Source of the DNA: Pseudonocardiales bacterium
GTDB lineage: Bacteria; Actinomycetota; Actinomycetes; Mycobacteriales; Pseudonocardiaceae
Length of the DNA: 55,968 nucleotides
Direction: 5' to 3'
Assembly: GCA_019244165.1 (NCBI GenBank)
Contig: JAFATA010000073.1
Span: forward strand, 1 to 55,968
Shown here: piece after piece, positions 7,282 through 16,380 of the stretch
Layout of the letters: every line of letters starts with the position of its first letter
Position numbering within the stretch: the first letter of the stretch is position 1
The notes under the pieces: generated by a model
Database searches by the model: none
What the model saw: only the letters and a program-made list of their open reading frames with translations
What the model was told of the DNA's origin: nothing
Program-made: the position numbers and the translations under genes

Positions 7282-8384
7282 CATCGCCAGGCGCCACCCG
7301 CCTGGTCCTGCCGGACTTCCCCTGGGACAGCCTGGCAGGCGCAGCCCTCCGGGCGAGCGAGTACCCGGGGGGCGTGGTCGATCTGTCCGTGGGTACCCCG
7401 GTAGACCCGGTTCCCGACGTGGTGCGCGAGGCGCTGCAGTCCGCCTCGGCACTGCCCGGTTACCCGGCTACGCAGGGCACACCGGAGCTGCGCCAGGTCG
7501 TCGTCGGGGCGTTGGCACGCCGGTACGGCGTGACCGGTGTGCCGGCCGAGGCGGTGCTGCCGACGGCGGGCTCCAAGGAGCTGGTGGCCTGGCTGCCCAC
7601 GCTGCTCGGGCTGGGCCCCGGTGACCTCGTCGCGGTGCCGGAACTGGCCTACCCCACCTATGAGGTCGGGGCGGTCCTGGCTGGCGCCACCGCGATGCGT
7701 CTCACCGATGGCGAGCCGGCGCCGCCGGGCACCCGGCTGCGGTGGCTGAACTCGCCGCGCAACCCCACCGGCGACGTCGCGCCCGCCGAGGTGCTGGCCA
7801 GCGCGGTGGCCCAGGCCCGCCAGCTCGGCGCGGTGCTCGCCTCCGACGAGTGCTACCTGTCCCTGGGATGGGAGACGCAGCCGCTGTCGGTGTTGCACCC
7901 GCAGGTCTCCAGCGGGGATCACCACGGGCTGCTGGCGGTGCACTCGCTGTCCAAGTCCTCCAACCTCGCCAGCTACCGGGCGGGCTTCGTGACCGGAGAC
8001 CCCGAGCTGGTCGCCGCCCTGCTCGCGGTGCGCAGACATGCCGGGATGATGGTCGCCCGGCCGGTGCAGCAGGCGATGGTGGCCGCGCTGTCCGACGACA
8101 CGCACCTCGCGCGGCAGCGGGACCGGTATGCGGCCCGCCGGGCGCTGTTAGTGCCCGCGCTTGCGCAAGCCGGGCTGCGGGTGCAGCGCTCCCAAGGTGG
8201 GCTGTTCCTGTGGTGCACCGCGGGCGAGCCGTGCTGGGACACCGTGAACCGGCTGGCCGAGCGCGGCGTGCTCGTCGCCCCCGGTGAGTTCTACGGCCCC
8301 GCGGGTGCCCGGCATGTCCGGGTTGCCCTGACCGCCACCGACGAGCACATCGCCGCCGCAGTGCGCCGCCTGGCGGGCACGTAA
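7278..8384 (+). CDS. dapC: Succinyldiaminopimelate transaminase (class I/II aminotransferase)
   Basis: PLP-dependent fold-type I aminotransferase of 368 residues. It probably converts N-succinyl-2-amino-6-ketopimelate to succinyl-DAP in lysine/peptidoglycan precursor synthesis. The N-terminal [11 protein letters not shown] and [13 protein letters not shown] segments are typical of the DapC group. NSPRNPTG binds cofactor, and the [16 protein letters not shown] segment carries the Schiff-base lysine. GTG 7278 overlaps the fdxA stop. The fdxA-dapC pairing favours DapC over another aminotransferase, but substrate cannot be read directly. Confidence 0.87.
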   Translation: MTSPGATRLVLPDFPWDSLAGAALRASEYPGGVVDLSVGTPVDPVPDVVREALQSASALPGYPATQGTPELRQVVVGALARRYGVTGVPAEAVLPTAGSKELVAWLPTLLGLGPGDLVAVPELAYPTYEVGAVLAGATAMRLTDGEPAPPGTRLRWLNSPRNPTGDVAPAEVLASAVAQARQLGAVLASDECYLSLGWETQPLSVLHPQVSSGDHHGLLAVHSLSKSSNLASYRAGFVTGDPELVAALLAVRRHAGMMVARPVQQAMVAALSDDTHLARQRDRYAARRALLVPALAQAGLRVQRSQGGLFLWCTAGEPCWDTVNRLAERGVLVAPGEFYGPAGARHVRVALTATDEHIAAAVRRLAGT

Positions 8385-8586
8385 CGGTACTGTCGAGTTC
8401 CCGGACTCCCGCCGCGCGCTACGCCATGCGCTGGGCGACGAGGGCATCGGTGTACGTTATGCCGTCACCAGCGCTCGGCTCGCTCCACGAAATCTCCCAC
8501 GCTGGGTGCCGCACCGATGCGGTATCCCTCGCCGAGATCACTGTGCCGGCCGGGATACCGACGACCAGCATGACGGCAACGGTCAG

Positions 8587-8616
8587 CTACCGACGCTAGC
8601 GACCACGCGTCGGTAG
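8587..8616. terminator. Perfect 10-bp hairpin
   Basis: CTACCGACGC (8587-8596) pairs with GCGTCGGTAG (8607-8616) across a 10-nt loop. It lies 200 nt after dapC and could terminate that operon. No T-run follows, which is common in high-GC actinobacteria. Confidence 0.45.
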
Positions 8617-8690
8617 CGGCTGCGCTGGGAGGCACGCCAGTCAGAATTGCCAGGCACCCGGCTGAGCGGGAAGGCACCGTCAGCGTTCTG

Positions 8691-8707
8691 CTGTCGCCGA
8701 GTTCGAC
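8691..8707. repeat. Orphan arm of the 41.9-kb inverted repeat
   Basis: CTGTCGCCGAGTTCGAC is identical to 17 nt of the left arm at 41875-41893, and the preceding GCGTTCT is also shared. No matching right arm occurs nearby. A match this long 33 kb away suggests a dispersed repeat family. Confidence 0.55.
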
Positions 8708-8938
8708 AGTATCGACATTTCAGAGCCCCTTCCCCGAAACGTCGGTGACGTCGGGCTCACGGACGCTCACGGACGCTCATTTTCGCTCGGTACGGTACCG
8801 CCGAACCCGCCCTCCGAACGTGTCTGGCCGTGCGCATCCTCGTTAGGCAGCGCACGCGGCCAGCCGGGCGTCGGGGTTGGCGTCACACCTAGCTCACCCT
8901 GACTGCGTGGATGTATGCCCTATGCAGGAAGGTTCCCG

Positions 8939-9364
8939 ATGCTGGCGATGCGCCCGGCGGTGGCAAGCGACATCGCGGCGGTGGAAGCCATGATCTACGC
9001 CCGCTGCGGATGGCTGGAAGAACGCGGCCTGCCGAGCTGGCGGGCACTCGCCCCGGAGCTGGCCGAGCCCGCCTACTACCTGTACACCTCGGTGACCGAC
9101 CCGGCCTACCAGCCGATCCGTCCGGGAACCCTGATGGCCTGGTGGGCGGTGGACAAGGCGGCCCGCGACGGCCGGGACTGGGTACGGCGCGGATGCCTGT
9201 TCCCCGGTTTGGTGCGCTACTACCGACGGCAGGGCTTCACCCTCGTGCATGAGGTCCAGCGCACCCACCACCGGGTCTACCTCATGGGTCGGCGCGCCGA
9301 GGTGCTGCCGGAACTGGCGGGGATGCTCGCCGCCGATCACCCGGTGAGCCCGGCGCGGCCGTAG
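8939..9364 (+). CDS. GNAT-family acetyltransferase with an apparent internal deletion
   Basis: The 141-residue product begins like an actinobacterial GNAT ([31 protein letters not shown]). It then jumps straight to the late domain ([57 protein letters not shown]). The roughly 40-45 residues normally between them, which hold the central sheet strands, seem to be missing. The frame stays open, so a protein could be made, but acetyl-CoA binding is doubtful. ATG 8939 has GAAGG 7 nt upstream. It stands alone and convergent to etfA. I infer a deleted, probably inactive paralogue. Confidence 0.65.
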   Translation: MLAMRPAVASDIAAVEAMIYARCGWLEERGLPSWRALAPELAEPAYYLYTSVTDPAYQPIRPGTLMAWWAVDKAARDGRDWVRRGCLFPGLVRYYRRQGFTLVHEVQRTHHRVYLMGRRAEVLPELAGMLAADHPVSPARP

Positions 9365-9532
9365 CACCGGGGTCTCCGCCGAACGCCTTCGCCGCCAGGT
9401 GCAGGTGGATGACCTGGAGCAGCTGCGCATCGCCCTCCTCCCGGTAGTGACCCTCGCTGATCCGTTGCACAGCACTGGCGACTCACCGTCAGCACGCAGG
9501 GCCAACAGATCGAGCTGGTCGGCCCGTGATTC

Positions 9533-10489
9533 TCAGCTCTTGCGGATGGTGACGATCTCGGTGAGCTGGTGGGCGATGGTGAACAGATCGCCTACCACAC
9601 CGAAGTCGGCGATCTCGAAGATCGGCGCCTGCGGGTCTTTGTTGACCGCGACGATGGTGTGGGAAGTCTGCATTCCGGCGCGGTGCTGGATAGCGCCGGA
9701 GATGCCCAGCGCAACGTATAGCTGGGGGGAAACGGTCTTGCCGGTCTGCCCGACCTGGAACTGGTGCGGGTAGTAGCCGGAGTCGACCGCCGCCCGGGAT
9801 GCCCCGACCGCAGCGCCGAGCGCGTCGGCGAGCTTCTCGACCACCCGGAAGTTGTCCGCCGAGCCGACGCCACGGCCACCGGAGACCACCACGCTGGCCT
9901 CGGTGAGCTCGGGGCGATCGCCGCCCTCGATGAGCCGGCGTTCCAGGACCTTCGCGGTCCGCGCGCTCACCGCGGGGATCTCGATAGGCTGCTCAGTGGC
10001 CGCACCCGGGGTCTGGCGCGGTTCGATCGCACCGGCTCGAACAGTGATCACCGCGACCGGCGTGGTGGCCCGAGACTTGGCGAGGTAGGAGCCGCCGAAC
10101 ACCGAGTGCGTGGCAGTGCCGTCCGCGGCCAGCTCGACGACGTCGGAGAGCAGGCCGGATCCGGTGCGCACGGCAAGCTTGCCGGCGATCTCCTTACCGT
10201 CCGGCGAGGCGGCCAGGATCACCGCGACCGGCCGGACCGACGCCACCAGGGCCGCCAGCACACCGACGGCGGGAGCGGTGAGGTACCGATCGACCTCCTC
10301 GGACTCGGCGATGTAGATCTTGACTGCGCCGTAGGCGGCCAGCCGGTCCCTAAGCTTGCCGGCGATGCCAGGACTGGCTACCACCACGGCGGCCGGCTCC
10401 CCCAGCCGCGCTGCCGCCGTGAGCAGTTCGTTGGTGATCTTCTTGACCTCGCCGCCGGAATGCTCGACGAGGACCAGGACCTCTGCCAT
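9533..10489 (-). CDS. etfA: Electron transfer flavoprotein alpha subunit
   Basis: EtfA binds FAD and, with EtfB, passes electrons from acyl-CoA dehydrogenases to the ETF:quinone oxidoreductase. The 318 residues match family length. The N-terminal domain starts [17 protein letters not shown]. The C-terminal FAD domain carries [41 protein letters not shown] and [43 protein letters not shown] 10489 is 15 nt downstream of the etfB stop, so the genes form one unit. Enoyl-CoA hydratase further along fits fatty-acid oxidation. Confidence 0.96.
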   Translation of the reverse strand: MAEVLVLVEHSGGEVKKITNELLTAAARLGEPAAVVVASPGIAGKLRDRLAAYGAVKIYIAESEEVDRYLTAPAVGVLAALVASVRPVAVILAASPDGKEIAGKLAVRTGSGLLSDVVELAADGTATHSVFGGSYLAKSRATTPVAVITVRAGAIEPRQTPGAATEQPIEIPAVSARTAKVLERRLIEGGDRPELTEASVVVSGGRGVGSADNFRVVEKLADALGAAVGASRAAVDSGYYPHQFQVGQTGKTVSPQLYVALGISGAIQHRAGMQTSHTIVAVNKDPQAPIFEIADFGVVGDLFTIAHQLTEIVTIRKS

Positions 10490-10504
10490 GACGGTTCTCC
10501 TCGA

Positions 10505-11287
10505 TCAGATCAGCTTCTGGCCGATGAGATAGTCGGCGAGCATGGCCGCACCCTCACCCTCATCGGTGACGATCTGGCCAGCCACCCGCGGTGGGCACGG
10601 CGCGGACTCGATCACCGTCGAGGTGGCGTTGGCCAGCCCCACCTCGGTGCGCTCGACGCCCGCATCGGCCAACGACAGCGTGCTGACCGGCTTGCGCTTG
10701 GCGGCCATGATGCCCTTGAACGAGGGGTAACGCGGCTCGTTGATCTTCTCGTTCACGCTGATGACGGCAGGCAGCTCAGCCTGCAGGACCGTGATCGCGT
10801 CGTCGGTCTGCCGCTCGACGGTCACGGTTCGTCCCTGGAGAGTGACCGTGCGGGCGTGGGTCAGCTCCGGCAGGCCGAGCACCTCGGCAACCATCGCCGG
10901 AACCGCCGCCACGGTGCCGTCGGTAGCTTCGTTGCCCGCAATGATGAGGTCGACGTCGCCGAGAGTGCCGATGACCTTGGCCAGCGCCTTGGCGGTGGCA
11001 ATCGCGCAGGACCCGTGCAGGGTCTCATCGGATAGGTGCACCGCCTTGTCCGCGCCCATCGACAGCGCTTTGCGGATGGCCTCGGCGGCCCGCGGTGGAC
11101 CCATCGTGACGACGGTGACCTCGCCCTGGCCCGCCTCCTTGATCTTGAGCGCTTCCTCGAGCGCACGCTCGTTGATCTCGTCGAGGACGACCTCCGCCGA
11201 GGCGCGATCAAGAGTGTGGTCGGAATCGGTCAGCGTGCGCGCGGACCAGGTGTCCGGCACCTGCTTGATCAAAACCACGATATTCAT
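10505..11287 (-). CDS. etfB: Electron transfer flavoprotein beta subunit
   Basis: The 260-residue partner of EtfA binds AMP. It starts MNIVVLIKQVPDTW and contains DHTLDRASAEVVLDEINERALEEALKIKE and MGADKAVHLSDE. The ETF signature region (AVPAMVAEVLGLPELTHARTV, VERQTDDAITVLQAELPAVISVNEKINEPRYPSFKGIMAAKRKP) is intact. It lies 33 nt after the TetR-family gene on the same strand and 15 nt before etfA, which suggests a tetR-etfB-etfA transcript. Confidence 0.96.
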   Translation of the reverse strand: MNIVVLIKQVPDTWSARTLTDSDHTLDRASAEVVLDEINERALEEALKIKEAGQGEVTVVTMGPPRAAEAIRKALSMGADKAVHLSDETLHGSCAIATAKALAKVIGTLGDVDLIIAGNEATDGTVAAVPAMVAEVLGLPELTHARTVTLQGRTVTVERQTDDAITVLQAELPAVISVNEKINEPRYPSFKGIMAAKRKPVSTLSLADAGVERTEVGLANATSTVIESAPCPPRVAGQIVTDEGEGAAMLADYLIGQKLI

Positions 11288-11320
11288 GGCTCCAACGTTA
11301 TCGATCGGTAGCTCTGCGGC

Positions 11321-12073
11321 CTACGCGTGGTGACCGCTCTCACGGTGACTGGCCGGCGCTTCCTTGGCCTGGGCGAGCTTGGCTTGCACGCCGGCCAGCA
11401 GAAGCTCAAGGCCGTAGTCGAACCGCCCCGGCCGGCGCACGCCGTCCAGATGCGGGCTCACCGCGGTGATGGCGGGAATCCGCTCGGGCGGCAGCAGCGG
11501 GTAGTACTCGGTTTCCTCTCCGGGCCTCCCCTCACGCAGCGGGGCGATGCGCCCCATCTGTTGAAAACCGGCGGCGTAGGTGAACAGGGCAAAGAAGACG
11601 TCGGACGCCTCAGCAGGCAAGAACCCGCCCTCAAGGAGGAGCCCGATGGTTCGCTCAATGAGCAGCAAGCCGTGCGGGCCGATCCTGACCCGGCCGCTGT
11701 AGACCCGGGCCAGGTGGTGGTGGGCGGCCAAGGCCTGGTGGAAGCTGCGTACCAGCACGCGGAGCTGGGTCAGCCAGTCGCCTTCGGTGGCCGAGATGTC
11801 CACCTCCCCGAGCATCAGGTCGACCATGAGATCCACCAGCTCGTCCTTGTCGCGCACATGGTTGTACAAGGCCATGGGCGAGACTTCCAGCTCGGTGGCC
11901 AGCGCCCGCATCGTCAGGGCGGGGAGCCCCTTCTCGTCCACCAAGCATAGCGCGGCCCGCACGACCCGGGCTCGGGACAGCGGTGGCGGCCGCGTGTAGT
12001 CCTTACTGGGGTCAACATCCACCCAGGTCGTCGGCTCGGAACGGCCCCGAGAGGTACCAGGCTGGTCGTTCAC
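11321..12073 (-). CDS. TetR/AcrR-family regulator
   Basis: The 250-residue repressor-type protein has a helix-turn-helix at about residues 25-75 (LSRARVVRAALCLVDEKGLPALTMRALATELEVSPMALYNHVRDKDELVDLMVDLMLGEV). Its large ligand domain resembles the classical TetR C-terminal domain (LLIERTIGLLLEGGFLPAEASDVFFALFTYAAGF). GTG 12073 is chosen because GGGAGG lies about 7 nt upstream; a longer frame to 12166 lacks an RBS and would cover the operators. It precedes etfBA by 33 nt and is divergent from the ECF sigma gene. Two TGTAC/GTACA inverted repeats upstream suggest autoregulation. Confidence 0.88.
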   Translation of the reverse strand: MNDQPGTSRGRSEPTTWVDVDPSKDYTRPPPLSRARVVRAALCLVDEKGLPALTMRALATELEVSPMALYNHVRDKDELVDLMVDLMLGEVDISATEGDWLTQLRVLVRSFHQALAAHHHLARVYSGRVRIGPHGLLLIERTIGLLLEGGFLPAEASDVFFALFTYAAGFQQMGRIAPLREGRPGEETEYYPLLPPERIPAITAVSPHLDGVRRPGRFDYGLELLLAGVQAKLAQAKEAPASHRESGHHA

Positions 12074-12105
12074 GATGATCCTCCCTCGTCTCCCGCTTCC
12101 CAGGA

Positions 12106-12176
12106 TGTACAACGTACACCCGGTCGGGCGATAGCAACTTTCGCGATCCAGTATAACACTGTACACCCAACGTACA
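12106..12176 (-). promoter_or_regulatory. Promoter and two operator-like inverted repeats for the tetR gene
   Basis: Operator 1 is TGTAC-N3-GTACA (12106-12118). Operator 2 is TGTAC-N7-GTACA (12160-12176). On the minus strand TTTGTA lies 17 nt from TATACT, a good -35/-10 pair that overlaps operator 2; operator 1 then falls in the 5' untranslated region. The layout suits TetR autorepression and could also affect the divergent sigma gene. Confidence 0.6.
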
Positions 12177-12272
12177 AAGTACTTTTGATATACAGCGTCT
12201 TACCCGACGCCGCGCTGACCTGATCACCATCCGGGCACTTGCCCTCGTGCCCAGACGTCGCCGGGGGTACCG

Positions 12273-12863
12273 ATGACAACCACCACCAGCCCACCTGACA
12301 CCGCCCGAAGTACCACTGACCTGCTCGCACGGGCGTGCGACCGGGACCCACAGGCGTGGGAGGAGATCATGCGCCGGTACAGCGGTGTGGTGTTGGCGAA
12401 GGTCCGCTCGTTCGGTCTGCAAGAAGCCGACGCACTCGATGCTGTGCAGACGACCTGGTTACGGCTGGCGGAGAACTGCCACCAGATCCAGTTTCCCGAG
12501 CAGCTCGGCGGGTGGCTGGCCACCACCGCGAGCCGCGAGTGCCTGCGCATCCTTCGCTATCACGCACTGCACACCGTGACTCCGGACGAGGTGGCGGCGC
12601 AACGGGAGGCTGACCCGTCCGTGGGCCCGGAGCAGCACGCCGTCGACGCAGACACGGCAACGCGGCTGTGGAACCTTGTCGCGACGTTGCCGACCCGCCG
12701 CCAGCGGCTCATCCGGGAGTTGTTCCTCAAGGATCCACGACCGTACACCGAGGTCGCCCGCACTACGGGAATCCCGGCCGGCGGCATCGGACCCACCCGG
12801 GCGCGGGCCCTGACCCAGCTGCGGCGCCGGCTCGATGAGTACGAGCTGGGCCGGCGGAACTGA
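12273..12863 (+). CDS. ECF-type RNA polymerase sigma factor
   Basis: The 196-residue sigma-70-family factor has region 2 at about 15-85 (LLARACDRDPQAWEEIMRRYSGVVLAKVRSFGLQEADALDAVQTTWLRLAEN) and region 4 at about 125-185 (LVATLPTRRQRLIRELFLKDPRPYTEVARTTGIPAGGIGPTRARALTQLRRRL). It would direct core polymerase to a small regulon. No anti-sigma gene is next to it; the neighbour is a convergent permease gene 3 nt away. ATG 12273 follows GGGGG. Confidence 0.9.
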   Translation: MTTTTSPPDTARSTTDLLARACDRDPQAWEEIMRRYSGVVLAKVRSFGLQEADALDAVQTTWLRLAENCHQIQFPEQLGGWLATTASRECLRILRYHALHTVTPDEVAAQREADPSVGPEQHAVDADTATRLWNLVATLPTRRQRLIRELFLKDPRPYTEVARTTGIPAGGIGPTRARALTQLRRRLDEYELGRRN

Positions 12864-12866
12864 CCA

Positions 12867-13757
12867 CTATGCGGCGTCCACTGGGTCGGGTTGCCGGAGT
12901 GATCCCGCTGGTGGCTGCGGCACGCTCAGGAGGACCATCATGACCAGTCCGGCAACCGCTGCGCCGATCAACATGGGGGTGGGTACCTTCAGCAGCGCTA
13001 GCGCCGAGGCGAGTAAGACCGCTGGGATCACCGGCCGGATGAGGGCCGCAGGACCCCGGGCGGACAGCCGGGCGCCAAGGTAGACACCGGGCAGCGCGCC
13101 CAGCAGCAGCGAGATGGTGACGGCCAGGTGGACATCGCCGTAGAGCAGGTGACCGACCGTGGCGGCGGCCACCAACGGGATTGCCTGGACCATGTCGGTA
13201 CCAACCAACTGAGCTGGGCGCAGCTGGGGGTAGACGACCAAGAGTGATGCGATGATCAACGAGCCGGCACCGACGGAGGTCATACCGACGGCGAGGCCGC
13301 TGATCACGCCGATCACGACGGTGCGCAGCGGGCGGATCAGCGGTGGCCCCTCCTTGTGCTCACCCCGGTGGTTGGCACGGCGGTCGAGCACCTGGCGCAG
13401 CAGCGTCATCCCTATCGAGGCGCACAAGGCGCCGCCGATGGCCAGCTTCAGGTCAGCCTGCATGGCCGGGGCGTGCCCGATCGAGCCGACGATCACCGCA
13501 CCGGCGAACGCGGCAGGCACCGAGCCCACCGTCAGCCAACGGACCAGCCGCCAGTTCACGGAACGGTAGCGCAGGTGCACGGCTGCGCCGACGGGCTTCA
13601 TGACCAGCGAGGCGAGTAGGTCGCTGGAGATCGCGGCCAGCGGCGCGACCTGGAAGAACAGCACAAGCAACGGGGTGAGCAACGCACCGCCGCCCATACC
13701 GGTGAGGCCGACCAGAAGGCCGACCACCAGCCCGACGACGACGAGATCGAGGTGCAT
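12867..13757 (-). CDS. TauE/SafE-family membrane permease
   Basis: The 296-residue polytopic inner-membrane protein has about eight hydrophobic segments. The N-terminal LVVVGLVVGLLVGLTGMGGGALLTPLLVL is the family's glycine-rich first repeat. A second related repeat lies near residue 150 (VIGVISGLAVGMTSVGAGSLIIASLLVVYPQLRPAQLVGTDMVQAIPL). The family exports sulfite, sulfoacetate or related organosulfur anions; substrate is unknown here. It is convergent with the ECF sigma gene. About 280 bp upstream, towards rbsK, contain no gene. Confidence 0.9.
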   Translation of the reverse strand: MHLDLVVVGLVVGLLVGLTGMGGGALLTPLLVLFFQVAPLAAISSDLLASLVMKPVGAAVHLRYRSVNWRLVRWLTVGSVPAAFAGAVIVGSIGHAPAMQADLKLAIGGALCASIGMTLLRQVLDRRANHRGEHKEGPPLIRPLRTVVIGVISGLAVGMTSVGAGSLIIASLLVVYPQLRPAQLVGTDMVQAIPLVAAATVGHLLYGDVHLAVTISLLLGALPGVYLGARLSARGPAALIRPVIPAVLLASALALLKVPTPMLIGAAVAGLVMMVLLSVPQPPAGSLRQPDPVDAA

Positions 13758-14038
13758 CGAGGGTACCTGTTTTCACAACCGGCCCCCTCAAATTTGGATC
13801 AACTCAGCCATACGTTGACGGGAGGTCGAGCAATCGCGGCAAACCTCGCAAAGGATAGCTAAGCGGACGGCAACCCGGGAACTCAACGAGGTAAACACCG
13901 GCGGTCGTTCCGGTGAACCACATGCGAGCACTCGACGTGCGCGGCGATCGGTTCAGCTTCTCAGCTCGGTATCGCTGATCAGCACATCAGCCCGTCGGGC
14001 CGCCGCCCGACACAGCGTCCGCGTGGTGGGATGGACCC

Positions 14039-14875
14039 GTGAGCGTGACGGTGGTGGGCAGCGTCAACCTCGACCTGGTGGCCGCACTGCCGCGGCTGCC
14101 TGACCGCGGCGAGACCCTCATCGCCACCGGCTTGACCCGCACCCCCGGCGGCAAGGGGGCCAACCAGGCACTGGCTGCCCGCCGCCTGGGACTGCCAGTC
14201 CGGCTGCTCGCCGCGGTGGGCACCGACCCCGAGGCCGACGCCGCGCTGGACTTGCTTCGCCGCGAGGGAGTCACGCTGGACCGGCTGCAGCGGGTCACCG
14301 AGCCGACCGGGCTGGCGCTGATCGCAGTCGATACCGCGGGCGAGACCACCATCGTCGTGGTCCCCGGCGCGAACGCGGCACTGCAGGTGGATCCGCAGGA
14401 TGTGGCCGGCGCCGAGGCGGTGCTCACCGTGCTGGAGGTACCCGAGCGGGCCGTGGTCGCCGCCGCCCAGCACGCCACCGGGCTGTTCGTGCTCAACGCA
14501 TCCCCGGCCCGCCCGGTGCCACCCGACGTGCTGGCCCGCGCCGACCTGGTGGTGGTCAACCGTGCCGAGCGTGCCGCGCTGCCCGGGCTGCACGCCGCCC
14601 GAGCTCTCGCCGTCACCGACGGACCGCGCGGCGCGGTGCTGCTGCGCGAGGGCCAGCAGGTCGCGACCGCGCTCCCCCCACGGGTCACCGCCGTGGACGG
14701 CACCGCTGCTGGTGACGCCTTCATCGCCGCCGCGCTCGCAGGACTGCTGCACGGGCTACCCGACGCCGAGTTGCTCGCCCGGGCTTGCGCGGCGGGCGCG
14801 CTGGCGGCCACCCGGCCCGGCGCTCAACCGTCCCTGCCGACCGCCGCCGAGATCGACGAGGTGCTTGCCCGGTGA
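14039..14875 (+). CDS. rbsK: Ribokinase (PfkB family)
   Basis: ATP-dependent sugar kinase of 278 residues, probably D-ribose to ribose-5-phosphate. The N-terminal PfkB signature VVGSVNLDLVAALPRLPDRGETL is followed by TPGGKGANQALAARRLG. The C-terminal signature VDGTAAGDAFIAAALAGLL has the catalytic aspartate. The 4-nt overlap with the nucleoside hydrolase gene points to joint ribonucleoside salvage: the hydrolase frees ribose and the kinase phosphorylates it. The product is slightly shorter than typical ribokinases but all motifs are present. Confidence 0.9.
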   Translation: MSVTVVGSVNLDLVAALPRLPDRGETLIATGLTRTPGGKGANQALAARRLGLPVRLLAAVGTDPEADAALDLLRREGVTLDRLQRVTEPTGLALIAVDTAGETTIVVVPGANAALQVDPQDVAGAEAVLTVLEVPERAVVAAAQHATGLFVLNASPARPVPPDVLARADLVVVNRAERAALPGLHAARALAVTDGPRGAVLLREGQQVATALPPRVTAVDGTAAGDAFIAAALAGLLHGLPDAELLARACAAGALAATRPGAQPSLPTAAEIDEVLAR

Positions 14876-15795
14876 CCGTACCAATGATCATTGATACCGA
14901 CCCCGGAGTGGACGACGCGGTGGCGCTGATGCTGGCCGTGGCCAGCCCGGAGGTGCAACTGCTCGCCGTAACCACGGTGTTCGGCAACGCCAGCGTGGAG
15001 ACCACCACCGCCAACGCGCTGCGGCTGCGGGCCCTGGCGGGGCTCGGTCAGCTGCCGGTGGCCGCCGGCGCCGGCCGGCCGCTGGTGTACCCGGCCCGGT
15101 CGCGGGGTGCCCGCGGGCACGGTCGAGACGGCCTCGGGGGGCGGGCCGATCTGCTGCCGGAACCGCGCGGAGGAGTCAATGCCCTCGGCGCCGTGGCCCT
15201 GATGGCCACGCTGTTGCGGGGTGCGGTCACCCCGGTGACGCTGGTGGCCATCGGACCACTGACCAACATCGCGCTGCTGCTCGCCGTGCACCCCGAGGTG
15301 AAGCCCCGGATTGACCGCATCGTGACCATGGGGGGCAACCTCGGCGGCCCCCCACCCGAGTTCAACATCAACTCTGATCCTGAGGCGGCCCGCCGGGTGC
15401 TCGTCGAGGAAGATGTACCGATCACCCTGGTTCCCCTGGATCTGGCCCTGCGGGTGACGGTTGACGGTGCCTGGCTTGCCAAGCTGGCGGCGGCCGGGCC
15501 GCGCTGCGCCGCGCTGGCCGGCGTCATCAAGCATTACCGGGACCTCTACGGGAAGCATCGCTGGGCGCCGGTAGCGCTGCACGACTCGTTGGCCATGCTG
15601 GAGGCAGCCGTCCCGGGCACGCTGGCCACCACACCGATGGTCCTGCAGGTGGTCTGCGGCCACGGAGGCGACCGCGGTACCGTGCTGGTCAGCAGCGCCG
15701 CGCGCAGCGCTCAGCGCGTCGTTCAGGTGGCACGCGACGCCAACCCGGTGTCGATCAACGCTACGATCCTGAACCGGCTCCGAGTTCTGGGGTGA
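14872..15795 (+). CDS. Inosine-uridine preferring nucleoside hydrolase
   Basis: Ca2+-dependent N-ribosyl hydrolase of 307 residues that splits nucleosides to base and ribose. The metal-binding N-terminus IIDTDPGVDDAVALMLA is diagnostic. VAIGPLTNIALLLAVHPEVKPRIDRIVTMGG and EFNINSDPEAA follow, as does the late HDSLAM motif with the catalytic His/Asp. GTG 14872 overlaps the ribokinase stop; ATG 14884 is an alternative. Its last 35 bp overlap the convergent VanZ-like gene. Confidence 0.92.
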   Translation: MTVPMIIDTDPGVDDAVALMLAVASPEVQLLAVTTVFGNASVETTTANALRLRALAGLGQLPVAAGAGRPLVYPARSRGARGHGRDGLGGRADLLPEPRGGVNALGAVALMATLLRGAVTPVTLVAIGPLTNIALLLAVHPEVKPRIDRIVTMGGNLGGPPPEFNINSDPEAARRVLVEEDVPITLVPLDLALRVTVDGAWLAKLAAAGPRCAALAGVIKHYRDLYGKHRWAPVALHDSLAMLEAAVPGTLATTPMVLQVVCGHGGDRGTVLVSSAARSAQRVVQVARDANPVSINATILNRLRVLG

Positions 15796-16363
15796 GGCCG
15801 TGTTGCTTTCGTGAATGCCGTCGGGCCTGCAGCCAGCACCCCACCACAGCCACCAGCACCCCGAGCACCCCACCGGCGGTGTTGTGCACCAGGTCCCGGA
15901 CCTGACATTCGCCGCCGCCGGTAGCGCCCTGCACGAACTCCACGAAGGCGCTGATGAGCACGCAGGATGCCGCGACGGGCAACGGCCGGCGGGTCGCCAG
16001 CGTGCCACACACCGCGAACGGCATCAGCATCACCACGTTGAGCTGCTCGTAGAGATGGGCCAACGACAGGCTGCCCACCGCGCAGAGCCGCAACGTCGCC
16101 AGCGGGTTGAGGCCGCCCGCGGGATAGTGCCCGAACGGCCGCACCACGGTGAGGGACAACGCCAGCGCCAGGCCGCACCCGGCAAGCACTGCCGGCATCG
16201 GGGCCCAACCCCGGCGGCGCGCCAGCCACCAGGCCACGCCGCCGAAGAGCACTGAGCCGGGCACGAAGGCAGCCGGCACCTCAAGGTGGTGCAGCAGGAC
16301 GTTGAGCAGGTTGTGGGGGTTAAGGTCTGGGCCGTTGGACACCGTATGCACGCTATCGGGCAC
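15761..16363 (-). CDS. VanZ-like family membrane protein
   Basis: The 200-residue protein has about five hydrophobic segments (around 30-50, 55-75, 105-125, 130-150 and 165-185). It carries the VanZ-type pattern LNVVMLMPFAVCG and the EFVQG...RDLVHNTAGGVLGVL block. VanZ-like proteins are linked to teicoplanin resistance, but most chromosomal members have no known role. GTG 16363 is the start taken. The 3' end overlaps the nucleoside hydrolase gene tail to tail. Confidence 0.8.
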   Translation of the reverse strand: MPDSVHTVSNGPDLNPHNLLNVLLHHLEVPAAFVPGSVLFGGVAWWLARRRGWAPMPAVLAGCGLALALSLTVVRPFGHYPAGGLNPLATLRLCAVGSLSLAHLYEQLNVVMLMPFAVCGTLATRRPLPVAASCVLISAFVEFVQGATGGGECQVRDLVHNTAGGVLGVLVAVVGCWLQARRHSRKQHGLTPELGAGSGS

Positions 16364-16380
16364 TGAGTGCTCTATGAACC

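Larger units (their letters stand above)
8385..8938. other. Gene-poor interval with hairpin, short tandem repeat and an orphan repeat arm
   Basis: No convincing coding region is seen on either strand. It holds a perfect hairpin (8587-8616), an orphan copy of a repeat arm found at 41.9 kb (8691-8707) and a tandem CTCACGGACG pair near 8757-8777. The interval may be scar tissue from lost accessory genes. Confidence 0.5.

Noticed and set aside
9764..11035. 423-codon plus-strand ORF
   Set aside because: Antisense to etfA/etfB, His/Arg/Gly-rich shadow translation without family features.
12074..12166. Longer TetR start at 12166
   Set aside because: It has no RBS, the added residues are not TetR-like, and it would run over the promoter and operators.
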